The position numbers were made by a program, and so were the translations under genes. Source: a virus. Taken from it: DNA of 21,965 bases. Shown in pieces: positions 12,508-20,884 of the stretch. The stretch is from positions 1 through 21,965 of IMG/VR virus record IMGVR_UViG_3300031669_003044; one strand, 5' to 3'. Below the pieces are notes generated by a model. It had not been told where the DNA came from, did not search any database, and was given only the letters and a program-made list of their open reading frames with translations. Each line of letters begins with the position of its first letter. The first letter of the stretch is position 1.

Positions 12508-14550
12508 ATGGCTAGACGAAGATCATATTTTGCTAAACGCATTCAACGAATGCAAGGGCTACCCACGGATGAAAAAAGTCTGCTCCTTAGGGTGGGTGAA
12601 TTAATTGATGCGGCCATTAACAATAGAACCCCCACTAATCCAAATACAAAAGGTCGCACCCGTATAGATAGAAAGCTTCCCCCTCCTTCTGTTATTACAC
12701 ATGAAACCGGCATACGAAGTGCAAAGCTTACGTGGCCCGCTGTAAATAGTTCAATTTTACTTCACTATAAAATTGTTGTTACTAATATGGACGGGGAGGG
12801 GACCACAGAAACCTTCATATCTTATACTAATACATTTTTCTTTAAGGGACGCAAGGGTGGAAACTATAAGGCTCTGATTCACTCTGTTGGAAGAAATGAT
12901 ACACAGTCCCCCCCAGTGTCTATTGATTTTTATGTAACAGAAGACGTGATGCTTCTGGAAGGTGCCCGGAACGACTTTAATACAATCGGTACACTGGTTA
13001 ATCACACAATTTATCATAATACAGGGCATGTTATTTTTGCGTGGTGTTCCTTTACTCTAGACCGATTAATTGGCGCTGCAAGTACTGGAAATAATTCCTG
13101 CACGGCTAACTTATATCGGGCGGACCCCAAGAAGCCGTTTAGTTCGGCTGTACTTCTACAGTCTGTCCCCCTGTTTCAGGCAACCGAATCGGCAACTAAT
13201 TTAGATAATACTGCTTTGGGTGTAGGGATTATACGGCCCGGTCTTGACCCCCCCGCATCTACTGATTTAGATTATGCCAGAGGTACGACATTTGAAACTT
13301 GTTTTGCTTTTATGTTTGCCCCAATTCCTGTAACAACTGAAACAGCGGAAAAAAATCTTACATATTGGTTAGAAATTGTAGGTCGAGAAGTAGAAAATGA
13401 CGTAGCGAGTCTTTCTCTTCCGATGTGGAGTGCTAACGAAGGCGAATCAGATCAGATCCCCAGTAATATTCCCGACGCTTCTGAGCCAGCGGTTGTTGAA
13501 TTTGATAATAGAGCAGTTGAAATGCACTTAAGTACAATCGGGCAAGGGCAATCGAATATAGCAGATGAGTATTTACGGGGACGAGTTCCCGCAAACTTTA
13601 GATCTATTTCAGATCATTGGACTTTTGCTTGCTGGATCAAGTGGCTCGCGTGGCCCGAGATTGGTCAAACTTCTACTATTTTTAATAGTTTTTCTCCACA
13701 ACAAGATATTAACAACCGTAGCTTTAATGCGATTAATATTATTTTACAGAGAAATACTGGAGCCTCAGGATTGCTTCTAACTCGTGTGAGCATCGGCGGC
13801 GGCAGAACAGATCCATCTGACCTCGCACCCGCTACAGGAGCATGGGCCAAAAATGATTTTTATCAGAATCAAAATCCTAGTCAATTAGATGATATTGATC
13901 TTGCAGATTGGAACGCAGGCTCCCAAAATGTTATTTGGCCTCTTGGATTAGATGAATGGTACTTTTTTATTTGTGATTATGATAATGTAAATGGAATTAA
14001 TGTATATAATCCACAAAACGGTTTTAATACTTTTACTCCAAACTCCAATAGTACGATCGGACTTGATCCCCCTCCAAATCTTAAAGATCCGAGAGATGTT
14101 GTATTTGGTTGTGACGCTAATGCTTTGTATTTTACAACCGGGGATCGTTCTCTGTATAGAGGCCCCACGTCGAAGGGGAATCAACCGGCTGTCTGTAGAA
14201 TACACTCAGCAGGAATGTGGAATGCAAGACTCACACAAACTGAAATGAGTTATTTATATAACGGACTAGACGGAGTTAAAGGCCCAGCGGGTACAATTCA
14301 TTGGTTAAATAATTCACTTGGTGGCCCCCATACATATGAAAAAGGTCAAAATTTAATACATTATTGGCAAATGGGGATTGTTAGCTCGGAGTTGAAATAT
14401 GTTGCCCGAGACACTGGATTTAATCAATTAGGAAGTGGTGGGGTACCGGGGGGTGGAGATATTGATTGTTCTGAAGATGGTGAAATTAACACCGACTTCA
14501 CAGTTGTACAAAATGTGGTCGCGGACTTTCCTAACGGCCCGGGATCTTAA
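12508..14550 (+). CDS. FnIII + LamG-like tail fibre / receptor-binding candidate
   Basis: 680 residues from ATG 12508, five bases after the previous stop. The frame is open further upstream (ATG 12427), but that would overlap the preceding gene by 77 bases and remove the basic start MARRRSYFAKRIQRMQG that matches the helical N-termini of the two upstream proteins. The FnIII-like domain is at about 58-141 (RSAKLTWPAVNSSILLHYKIV). A beta domain follows to about 320, then a concanavalin/LamG-like region at about 330-590: a DHWTFACWIKW strand, a Gly-rich loop, LDEWYFFICDYDN and SAGMWNARLTQTEMSYLYNG, all characteristic of LamG-type lectin folds in phage fibres. Two C7 runs (12908-12914, 13248-13254) are potential slippage sites. 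Carbohydrate binding on the host surface is a reasonable inference. Confidence 0.68.
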   Translation: MARRRSYFAKRIQRMQGLPTDEKSLLLRVGELIDAAINNRTPTNPNTKGRTRIDRKLPPPSVITHETGIRSAKLTWPAVNSSILLHYKIVVTNMDGEGTTETFISYTNTFFFKGRKGGNYKALIHSVGRNDTQSPPVSIDFYVTEDVMLLEGARNDFNTIGTLVNHTIYHNTGHVIFAWCSFTLDRLIGAASTGNNSCTANLYRADPKKPFSSAVLLQSVPLFQATESATNLDNTALGVGIIRPGLDPPASTDLDYARGTTFETCFAFMFAPIPVTTETAEKNLTYWLEIVGREVENDVASLSLPMWSANEGESDQIPSNIPDASEPAVVEFDNRAVEMHLSTIGQGQSNIADEYLRGRVPANFRSISDHWTFACWIKWLAWPEIGQTSTIFNSFSPQQDINNRSFNAINIILQRNTGASGLLLTRVSIGGGRTDPSDLAPATGAWAKNDFYQNQNPSQLDDIDLADWNAGSQNVIWPLGLDEWYFFICDYDNVNGINVYNPQNGFNTFTPNSNSTIGLDPPPNLKDPRDVVFGCDANALYFTTGDRSLYRGPTSKGNQPAVCRIHSAGMWNARLTQTEMSYLYNGLDGVKGPAGTIHWLNNSLGGPHTYEKGQNLIHYWQMGIVSSELKYVARDTGFNQLGSGGVPGGGDIDCSEDGEINTDFTVVQNVVADFPNGPGS

Positions 14551-14552
14551 AA

Positions 14553-14581
14553 TTGATATTTTCATTAAATATTCAGATAAT
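14553..14581 (+). promoter_or_regulatory. Second sigma70-like promoter, upstream of the ejection protein genes
   Basis: TTGATA at 14553-14558, 17 bp, then GATAAT at 14576-14581, in the only 46-base gap of this region. The -10 context CAGATAATTAA is identical to that of the capsid-operon promoter at 1644-1654. The start of transcription would fall near 14587-14590, within or just before the AGGAG ribosome site, giving a leader of only about 8-10 nt. That is unusual and lowers confidence. Confidence 0.45.
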
Positions 14582-14596
14582 TAATTAGGAGTAAAA

Positions 14597-15808
14597 ATGG
14601 CTATTTTTTCAAAAGCAAAAGAAAAACAGCGAGCACGTAATGAGGCTGCTCGCCAAGGGCTACTAAGTTACATGGCTGTTGAGTCGGTTGAGGCTGAAAA
14701 GTCTCGAACAATGGCAGCCGAACAAGCCCGCGGTAATGTATTTAACATGTTGGGAGCCCCTGGAACATATGATCTTCCAGGCACCGCTGGTAGTACAGGG
14801 ACACCGGGCACGTATGATGATGTTTATAAAACCGATGAACAACATTCGGCACAAGCCAAAGGATTATTACAGTATAAACTATCTGGAGGTGTGGGCAAAA
14901 AAGGCATAGGAAGCTCTGCGGCTCAAGATGAAATTGATGATGTGCGAAAAGGCATTCTAGATCCTAAGAAGTTTGCAGCTCAGGCATCTCAATCGGCCTC
15001 TTTCCGCATTCAGAGTAGACAAACTGCCGAATCTGAGCAATTGTTAGCTCAACAGGGCCCCGCTTGGGAAAAACTAAGCCAAAGTACTTTAGGTCAAATT
15101 CACGAAGGCGCAGCAACAGCGATGAAAGAAACAATGCGGGATCTTAAAAATAGATCTGCTAAGGGCGGGACAGCTAGGCGTGCCGCGATGTCAGAAGCTA
15201 CAGAAATTCGTGCTAAGCACGATGTTGCATTTCAGAGAGTGAATGAAACTTGGAATGCCAACCTTCAATTACATGATTATATTAGACAAAATGCTGAACG
15301 AGTGTCAATGGGGAATCAAAGATTCCTCGATGGGCTCCCAGGTATTAGAGATAATTATCAACAAACAATGAATAGTTTAGCTAATTCTATGACTGCGGCC
15401 ACACAGGCTGCTAGTTCTATGTCCCAAGCAGGATATCAGGCTCGGGCTGCCGTCGGAGATAGTAAGTTTGTAGAACAACTTATTATTGGTGCCGTTGGGG
15501 TAGTCGCAGGATACGCAACTGGAGGCGCTACAAACGCAATGTTCACTTCTGGTGGAGCATTTGGTAATATGGCTGGTAACTCTGCTGTTCCTGGTGCTGC
15601 CAGTTCTAGTGGTGGTTCTGGTTTCTTTAATGCTGGAGGAATAGGTGGACTGATGAGTGGTGCTGGTAATCTATTAAATGCTGGAAGAGAGTTCTTTACG
15701 CCCGGAACTGCGACAGAGGGGGGCGCAGCGGTCGTCGCCCCAGGAGTAACGCCGTCGGGATCACGACTTCCTAGTATGCCAAGCGGCGTAGTTGGAGGAA
15801 ACCTATAA
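14597..15808 (+). CDS. Internal virion / ejection protein 1 (predicted)
   Basis: 403 residues with AGGAG at 14587-14591. The N-terminal 45 residues are an Ala/Glu/Arg-rich helix, then comes a Gly/Pro/Thr linker with a repeated GTYD motif (APGTYDLPG and TPGTYDDVY, about residues 55-77), and long polar helices to about 285. From about 290 a hydrophobic, glycine-rich stretch (QLIIGAVGVVAGYATGG) could insert into a membrane, followed by a Gly/Ser/Ala-rich disordered end. There are no signal peptide or enzyme motifs. The combination of soluble helices plus a late glycine-zipper segment, in a row of three such genes after the fibres, matches podoviral ejection proteins (T7 gp14-like position). Assignment by architecture and order. 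Confidence 0.58.
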   Translation: MAIFSKAKEKQRARNEAARQGLLSYMAVESVEAEKSRTMAAEQARGNVFNMLGAPGTYDLPGTAGSTGTPGTYDDVYKTDEQHSAQAKGLLQYKLSGGVGKKGIGSSAAQDEIDDVRKGILDPKKFAAQASQSASFRIQSRQTAESEQLLAQQGPAWEKLSQSTLGQIHEGAATAMKETMRDLKNRSAKGGTARRAAMSEATEIRAKHDVAFQRVNETWNANLQLHDYIRQNAERVSMGNQRFLDGLPGIRDNYQQTMNSLANSMTAATQAASSMSQAGYQARAAVGDSKFVEQLIIGAVGVVAGYATGGATNAMFTSGGAFGNMAGNSAVPGAASSSGGSGFFNAGGIGGLMSGAGNLLNAGREFFTPGTATEGGAAVVAPGVTPSGSRLPSMPSGVVGGNL

Positions 15809-17274
15809 TGGCACAACCAAATCAAAAAATGCCAGTACAAACACCTCAACAACCGGCTAGAAATCCTGATGAGGTTTTACCTCCCGCTAACCCACAACAG
15901 CAACAGCAACAGCAACAGCCTCCGGGTGAGATGCAACGAACAATTAGCACGGGTCTTACAAATATGGGGTTTGCGTTCTTAGGTTCTGCGTTCGCGCAAG
16001 AATTTAATAACCCTGCTCTTGCTAAGCCATTTGAACAAATGGGTGCAAATATTACTAATACTCTTCACGATAGATGGTGGAAAGCAGAGTATGATAATTT
16101 TATTTCACAAAATGGAAGACCTTATCAAGATAAAATGATGGCAATTAGAACAAAAATGTCCGATACAATGAGTATGATTAATCGAGGGGTATATACTGAT
16201 GCCAACGGTGTAACACAAAATCTTGATTTAGATTCTCCTGCTGGGAAAGAAAGAGTAAGTTTATTAAGACAAGAAGCTTTTACTTCAAGTCTTTCGGGAA
16301 TTAGTAATCTTACAGACCAGTATGCTCAGTCTGCTGGTAAGTATGCAAACAACCCATATATTAATAAAGAAATTGAGGGTGTGGTAACAAGACAAAGTGA
16401 ATCAATTTCTCAACAATTTGGACCAACTATGGTTCAAGCAAATGAAGCATCTAGAGCCCAAACAAGACTCATGGACAGTCAGGCTCACAAAGAAGACAGA
16501 TTGCCAGCCGACAGAAGTAAAGGTTCCGAGACTGATAAGCTTAAGAATGCTACAATCGGTGACCTTATTCAGAATAAGGGAATAGATTGGACTGCCGATT
16601 ATCTACCTAATACCCCACAAGGTAGAGAAAAGATAGCAGCATTCATTGGTGGAGCTAGAGCAGAAGTTACACAACAAATTATTGAAACACAAAAAAAGCC
16701 AGACGGAACTCCATACAGTGAAACCAATGATGCAGAAGAATTAGGAAGAATGGTTGATACTCTGAATCCTAGAGTGATGAGAATTGCTACTGGTCGTGCC
16801 CTTAAACAAGTACGCCCCGATTTAGCTACTCCCTGGTCAGAGAACAACCCCACGTTCTTCCCTCATAAGGATATTGAAAAGGACTCTAGACCTCTTAATA
16901 GAAAAAACACCGAAATCAGACAGAAAGACTACGTGGCAAACGCCATTCAAGTTATGGATGATATCGTTTATAACGAAAATCCAACTTCGTTTGATGGAAC
17001 AGTTGATGCTGTTATGGCAGAAATCAACCGACAGCTTACAGAAGAGTTTGGCCTTTCTACCAGTACAGATATAACAAAGAAAAAGATTAGAACAGAAGTT
17101 ATAAATACAATTAATAATATGTCTAAGTTAAAGACGCTTAATCCAAATATTTATAACCACTTTAGTAAATCTGGTAAGGTGTCTACTGGACGCAGGGGCT
17201 CGCCGATGAGGGGGAGATCTGCGCGGCAGCGTGAGCGGTATAAGAAAGCAGGAATTTTAGTAGATGGCAGTTAG
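15808..17274 (+). CDS. Internal virion / ejection protein 2 with polyglutamine tract and C-terminal tag
   Basis: 488 residues. The start overlaps the previous stop (TAATG) with GGAGG at 15794-15798. A Pro/Gln-rich leader contains eight consecutive Gln (about residues 30-37) encoded by four CAACAG units. A helix with small hydrophobics (TISTGLTNMGFAFLGSAFAQEF) follows, then long Gln/Asn/Lys-rich helices typical of internal virion proteins. Tryptophans (DRWWKAEYDNF) lie near residue 90. The C-terminus becomes Arg/Gly/Ser-rich and ends RERYKKAGILVDGS, resembling the endings of the basic proteins at 112 and 7433. The last 11 bases overlap the large downstream gene. A role in the ejection complex is inferred from order and composition; no enzymatic domain is seen. 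Confidence 0.58.
   Translation: MAQPNQKMPVQTPQQPARNPDEVLPPANPQQQQQQQQPPGEMQRTISTGLTNMGFAFLGSAFAQEFNNPALAKPFEQMGANITNTLHDRWWKAEYDNFISQNGRPYQDKMMAIRTKMSDTMSMINRGVYTDANGVTQNLDLDSPAGKERVSLLRQEAFTSSLSGISNLTDQYAQSAGKYANNPYINKEIEGVVTRQSESISQQFGPTMVQANEASRAQTRLMDSQAHKEDRLPADRSKGSETDKLKNATIGDLIQNKGIDWTADYLPNTPQGREKIAAFIGGARAEVTQQIIETQKKPDGTPYSETNDAEELGRMVDTLNPRVMRIATGRALKQVRPDLATPWSENNPTFFPHKDIEKDSRPLNRKNTEIRQKDYVANAIQVMDDIVYNENPTSFDGTVDAVMAEINRQLTEEFGLSTSTDITKKKIRTEVINTINNMSKLKTLNPNIYNHFSKSGKVSTGRRGSPMRGRSARQRERYKKAGILVDGS
15895..15918 (+). repeat. (CAACAG)x4 hexanucleotide microsatellite
   Basis: Four perfect tandem copies of CAACAG encode eight glutamines. Because the unit is six bases, copy-number change would vary the tract length by two residues without a frameshift. 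Confidence 0.85.
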
Positions 17275-20200
17275 AAATAAAGCAAATTTACTCGATGAAG
17301 AAGAACTTATACACCCTCAGGGTGACGAGGCCCCTGCGTATGATACAAATCTTACTGGGCTAAAGAAGAGAACGTCCGACGCGAAAGATATTCGAGATCG
17401 TGGTGCTCGAAAAAGTAGAAACAATAATACAAATTTGCTTGAATCTCCTGACGCGCAGGATAGAATACTTACCCGTTCGCCCCAAGAAAAAAGAGAAAAA
17501 TATGATCTTATTCATAGAAAGAATAGAACCGATCTTCTAGAACCAACAAATCTTCCTAGAGAATTAAGTCTTGTTACTACGCCAAATGCTGGGCGAGAGG
17601 TTGATATAGAAGAAGATCAAGGTCTTGATGTTGATGTTATGGACTTTCTATTCGGTGGTGAAATGGCCGTTGTTGGACTCAAATACGATAACAGCGGTTT
17701 TCATCACGATTGGGAAAGCGCGAAGCAACAATGGAGTGAAGAACCTCTTTGGTTAAATCTTCTTAATACTACATCACTGGTCGGGGGGATGGCTTTTCCT
17801 CTAGGCCGAGCAGCCTGGGCGTTTAAGAATGTTGGCAGGGGAGCTAGTTTATTAAAGAGAACGGCAGGAATAACTAAAGCTGACGAAGTTGCTAGGTTTA
17901 AAAACTTAGGATTGTTACATGAGGCTGAAAAAATAGAGGATGTTGGAGAATCCGGGTTAAAAAGACTTAGAAACCTAGAAATTTCACAAAATAAAACTCA
18001 AGATTTAGCTGAAAAATTAAATAAGAATATGCTTGGCGAAACTGAAGATTTTACCCTAATGGATAAAGTTAAAATGCAGTTTGCAAGTCGATTCACTAAC
18101 AATTATTTTAAATTAACTTCAGAGGTTGCTGATGGTGGTGAAACTGCTACAAAAGCATTCCACAACAATCTTGATTCATTATTTAAAGCAGAGAATTTTG
18201 GGAAGTTTTTTTCGGAAGCTCCCGATGCTGCTGCTGGTAAAAAGATCTATGCTCACTGGGTGAATAAGATGCGCCCTGGGCTTATTAAGGGCGCCGCGTC
18301 GCTCACACCCTCAGAATTAAAATGGGCCGACGGCATGGAATTAGCCATGCGATCCCACCAAGCAGATGCTTTAAAGCACGGCCTCATTACCGACGATACA
18401 ATTAAGAAAGTCGGCGAACTCCACATTCCAGCATTGGACATAAAAACCCCCAGACCAGACGTGTCTGTAAGTCGGAAGTATGTCCCACTTGGGCACAAAG
18501 ACGGTGAAACGTTTTTGCGTGCATTTGATATGCCCAGACTTGATAGTAAATCATTAAAGCCTAGAGGGAAGGATCTCCCTGAGGTAGCACAACGATTAAT
18601 GAACGGGGAACTAATTACAGACCCAACAGAGTTAACAACTCGGGGTCTTATTATGGACCGTTTACTGTTAAATAATTATAAGACAGTACGAGATATTGCA
18701 ACCAATAGTGAATTCGCCGTTTCTGCTAGAGACGTTATGTTTAAATATGGAAGTATTCGGAAGGCCGAAGCCGCTGGATTTGTTAGCTTAGAAACATTAG
18801 AGCCTGGGATTGCTACAACTCTTAAGCGTATGATTAAAAAGAGTAAGCCCGATTGGCTAGATGATGCCGATGAGCTTCCTATGATTAAGAAATCCGTATT
18901 CGAAGATCTATTTGCTCCAGAAGGAATCTTCGGACAAACACAGATGGCCGCAAATGCGTTCGATGTTGCTACTGCGATTTTCAAGACTGCAAAGACGGCT
19001 TTATCACCCCCAACTCATCTTCAGAATCTCGCATCTAACTTTGTAATGCTAAGCCAGGCGGGATTCAATCCTCTTAAGCCTAGAAATATCCGACTTCAAA
19101 GTAAGATGGCTGGTGCCTTTGAAAAAATTGCGATTGGGGAAAAGCTTCGCAAAGAAGGTGGGGTTGGTAAAAAAGGAATTGAAAATCTTGGGATCAACCT
19201 TGGAAAAATTGATATAGATGGAAAAGTCTTTAATCTTAATGATGAGATTTTTGATCCTGAGGTATTAAAGCTTCTAGAAGAATCCGCTTTTGAGTCGGTA
19301 GAAGGTTTTTCTAATCTAAAGAATATGGTAGATAGTCTAAGACCAGAACAAAGAGCCACTAAAGCCCTTGGTGAAGGATTCCTTAAAGCTAAAAAAGCCC
19401 TTCAGCTTGGAGATAAAGAAGGCTTCCGTTGGTTCGACCAAATGACAAAAGCCTATCTTGCTGAAGATATGGTTCCTAAAATGTCCTATTACATGAGTCT
19501 CCGGGCAGAAGGGCTTACAAAGAAAGCCGCTATCCTTGAAGTAGGTAGACGACTTCCTATGTATCAAACAGTAGGATCCTCTATTAGACAGGGCCGAAAG
19601 TGGGCGTTTCCTTGGTTAACGTTCCCCACCGAAGCTGTAAGAATTACTAAAAATAATCTAATGGATCATCCTCTTAGAATGATGCCTTGGTTACAAATGC
19701 CCGATATTATTCAATCTGCTTTAACACTATCTGGACAAGCCCCAGGTGCAGACGACGTTGAAGAAACAAAGCGTCAGCTTCCTATGTGGGCCCAAAAAAG
19801 TGAAACAGTGGTTGCTGGAGAACACAGTGGAGCGATTGGCGGGGGTATAACTGGTGCTCTTGTTGGTGGAGTAGCCGGAGCCATTAAGGGTGGGGGAGCT
19901 GGTGGCGCCGCAATCGGAGCTGGTTTAGGTGCTGCTGCCGGTGCAGGATTTGGATTTGCAACAGAAACAGACGACGATAGACTACGAGGAACAGTATTAG
20001 ACTGGCTTCCTCATGCAGCCTTTATGCTAGGTTCTACAAGCCCTGAAATGGGTGGAGATATTCTTCCGTTCAAAGATATTGGTGGGGCACTAGAGCAGTC
20101 GCCCGCGGCCCCATTTGCTATCTTAAAGCCCTTAATTGAAATCATGGAAGGTAAAACTTCTTGGGGTACAGATATTGGTGTGGAAGATACCGGAGACTAT

Positions 20201-20884
20201 TTCTCTAAAGCCCTTGCTGGGTATATTGGATTCGTATCCCCTCCTATAATTCAGAAGTATGGATTTAAAACAACAACTCCTGATGTTTCAGCGTCTCTTG
20301 CTTTAACTGGAAAATCTGCCCCGGGAGATATTACAAATATTTCTAGATTACTCGTTGATTCGGGTATTGCAGTTGATCCAATTTCAGGTAAACCCGGAAA
20401 CCTTTCAACAGATCTTTTCTTAAAGAACTTTGGTATTTGGAAGTCTTGGGCTGCTGATCCGGCTCAACGTCTGGCTAATGAAGAAACAACCGAACGACAC
20501 TTCCAAAAAATAAGGTCAACAGTTTCTAAGAACCTTGCCTACCATCTTGAGAATGGAAATGACAAGGAATCTAAAAGACTATTGACCGTAGTGTTTTCTA
20601 CTTTTGCGAAACAACACACAGATAATCCGCGAGAAGCACAAGCAAAATACTCTAAGTGGGTTGAAAGTAAAATGAACTCTATTGGTAAACACCCCAGATT
20701 AAGGGGATGGTCGGAAGCAGAATTAAAGGCTCGACACGCAGAAGCATCCCGGTTTGCCGGGAAGGAACGTGGTCGTGCGCGAGAAGAGATGCTTGACTTC
20801 TTAGGTAAGCAAGTTGAACAACGACAAGTGACTAGAGCGCAAGCAGAACGAATGAAAGCCTCCCAGAAGAAGGATCTTCTCTAA
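17264..20884 (+). CDS. Large internal virion / ejection protein with glycine-zipper segment (predicted)
   Basis: 1206 residues, the largest gene here, overlapping the previous gene by 11 bases. The N-terminal 100 residues are disordered and carry three copies of an Arg/Asn-rich LL motif (RNKANLLDE 4-12, RNNNTNLLES 52-61, RKNRTDLLEP 85-94). The body is helical. Residues about 570-600 (ALSPPTHLQNLASNFVMLSQAG) and 770-800 (KWAFPWLTFPTEAVRITKNN) resemble segments of large phage-ejected proteins. A glycine-zipper of about 50 residues (851-901; GAIGGGITGALVGGVAGAI and a second Gly/Ala run) is a likely membrane-spanning, pore-forming region. The C-terminus is charged and helical (RAQAERMKASQKKDLL). 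No lysozyme or transglycosylase motif was recognised. Its stop interlocks with that of the convergent gene. Likely the T7 gp16-like position in an envelope conduit. Confidence 0.62.
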   Translation: MAVRNKANLLDEEELIHPQGDEAPAYDTNLTGLKKRTSDAKDIRDRGARKSRNNNTNLLESPDAQDRILTRSPQEKREKYDLIHRKNRTDLLEPTNLPRELSLVTTPNAGREVDIEEDQGLDVDVMDFLFGGEMAVVGLKYDNSGFHHDWESAKQQWSEEPLWLNLLNTTSLVGGMAFPLGRAAWAFKNVGRGASLLKRTAGITKADEVARFKNLGLLHEAEKIEDVGESGLKRLRNLEISQNKTQDLAEKLNKNMLGETEDFTLMDKVKMQFASRFTNNYFKLTSEVADGGETATKAFHNNLDSLFKAENFGKFFSEAPDAAAGKKIYAHWVNKMRPGLIKGAASLTPSELKWADGMELAMRSHQADALKHGLITDDTIKKVGELHIPALDIKTPRPDVSVSRKYVPLGHKDGETFLRAFDMPRLDSKSLKPRGKDLPEVAQRLMNGELITDPTELTTRGLIMDRLLLNNYKTVRDIATNSEFAVSARDVMFKYGSIRKAEAAGFVSLETLEPGIATTLKRMIKKSKPDWLDDADELPMIKKSVFEDLFAPEGIFGQTQMAANAFDVATAIFKTAKTALSPPTHLQNLASNFVMLSQAGFNPLKPRNIRLQSKMAGAFEKIAIGEKLRKEGGVGKKGIENLGINLGKIDIDGKVFNLNDEIFDPEVLKLLEESAFESVEGFSNLKNMVDSLRPEQRATKALGEGFLKAKKALQLGDKEGFRWFDQMTKAYLAEDMVPKMSYYMSLRAEGLTKKAAILEVGRRLPMYQTVGSSIRQGRKWAFPWLTFPTEAVRITKNNLMDHPLRMMPWLQMPDIIQSALTLSGQAPGADDVEETKRQLPMWAQKSETVVAGEHSGAIGGGITGALVGGVAGAIKGGGAGGAAIGAGLGAAAGAGFGFATETDDDRLRGTVLDWLPHAAFMLGSTSPEMGGDILPFKDIGGALEQSPAAPFAILKPLIEIMEGKTSWGTDIGVEDTGDYFSKALAGYIGFVSPPIIQKYGFKTTTPDVSASLALTGKSAPGDITNISRLLVDSGIAVDPISGKPGNLSTDLFLKNFGIWKSWAADPAQRLANEETTERHFQKIRSTVSKNLAYHLENGNDKESKRLLTVVFSTFAKQHTDNPREAQAKYSKWVESKMNSIGKHPRLRGWSEAELKARHAEASRFAGKERGRAREEMLDFLGKQVEQRQVTRAQAERMKASQKKDLL

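Noticed and set aside
15436-15852. 138-codon minus-strand open frame rich in Pro and Ala
   Set aside because: It is the complement of the Gly/Ala-rich end of ejection protein 1, without a ribosome site or protein-like domain pattern.
18676-18984. 102-codon minus-strand open frame inside the large ejection gene
   Set aside because: Antisense to a clearly coding helical region, with no initiation signals and shadow-like Ser/Ile/Arg composition.
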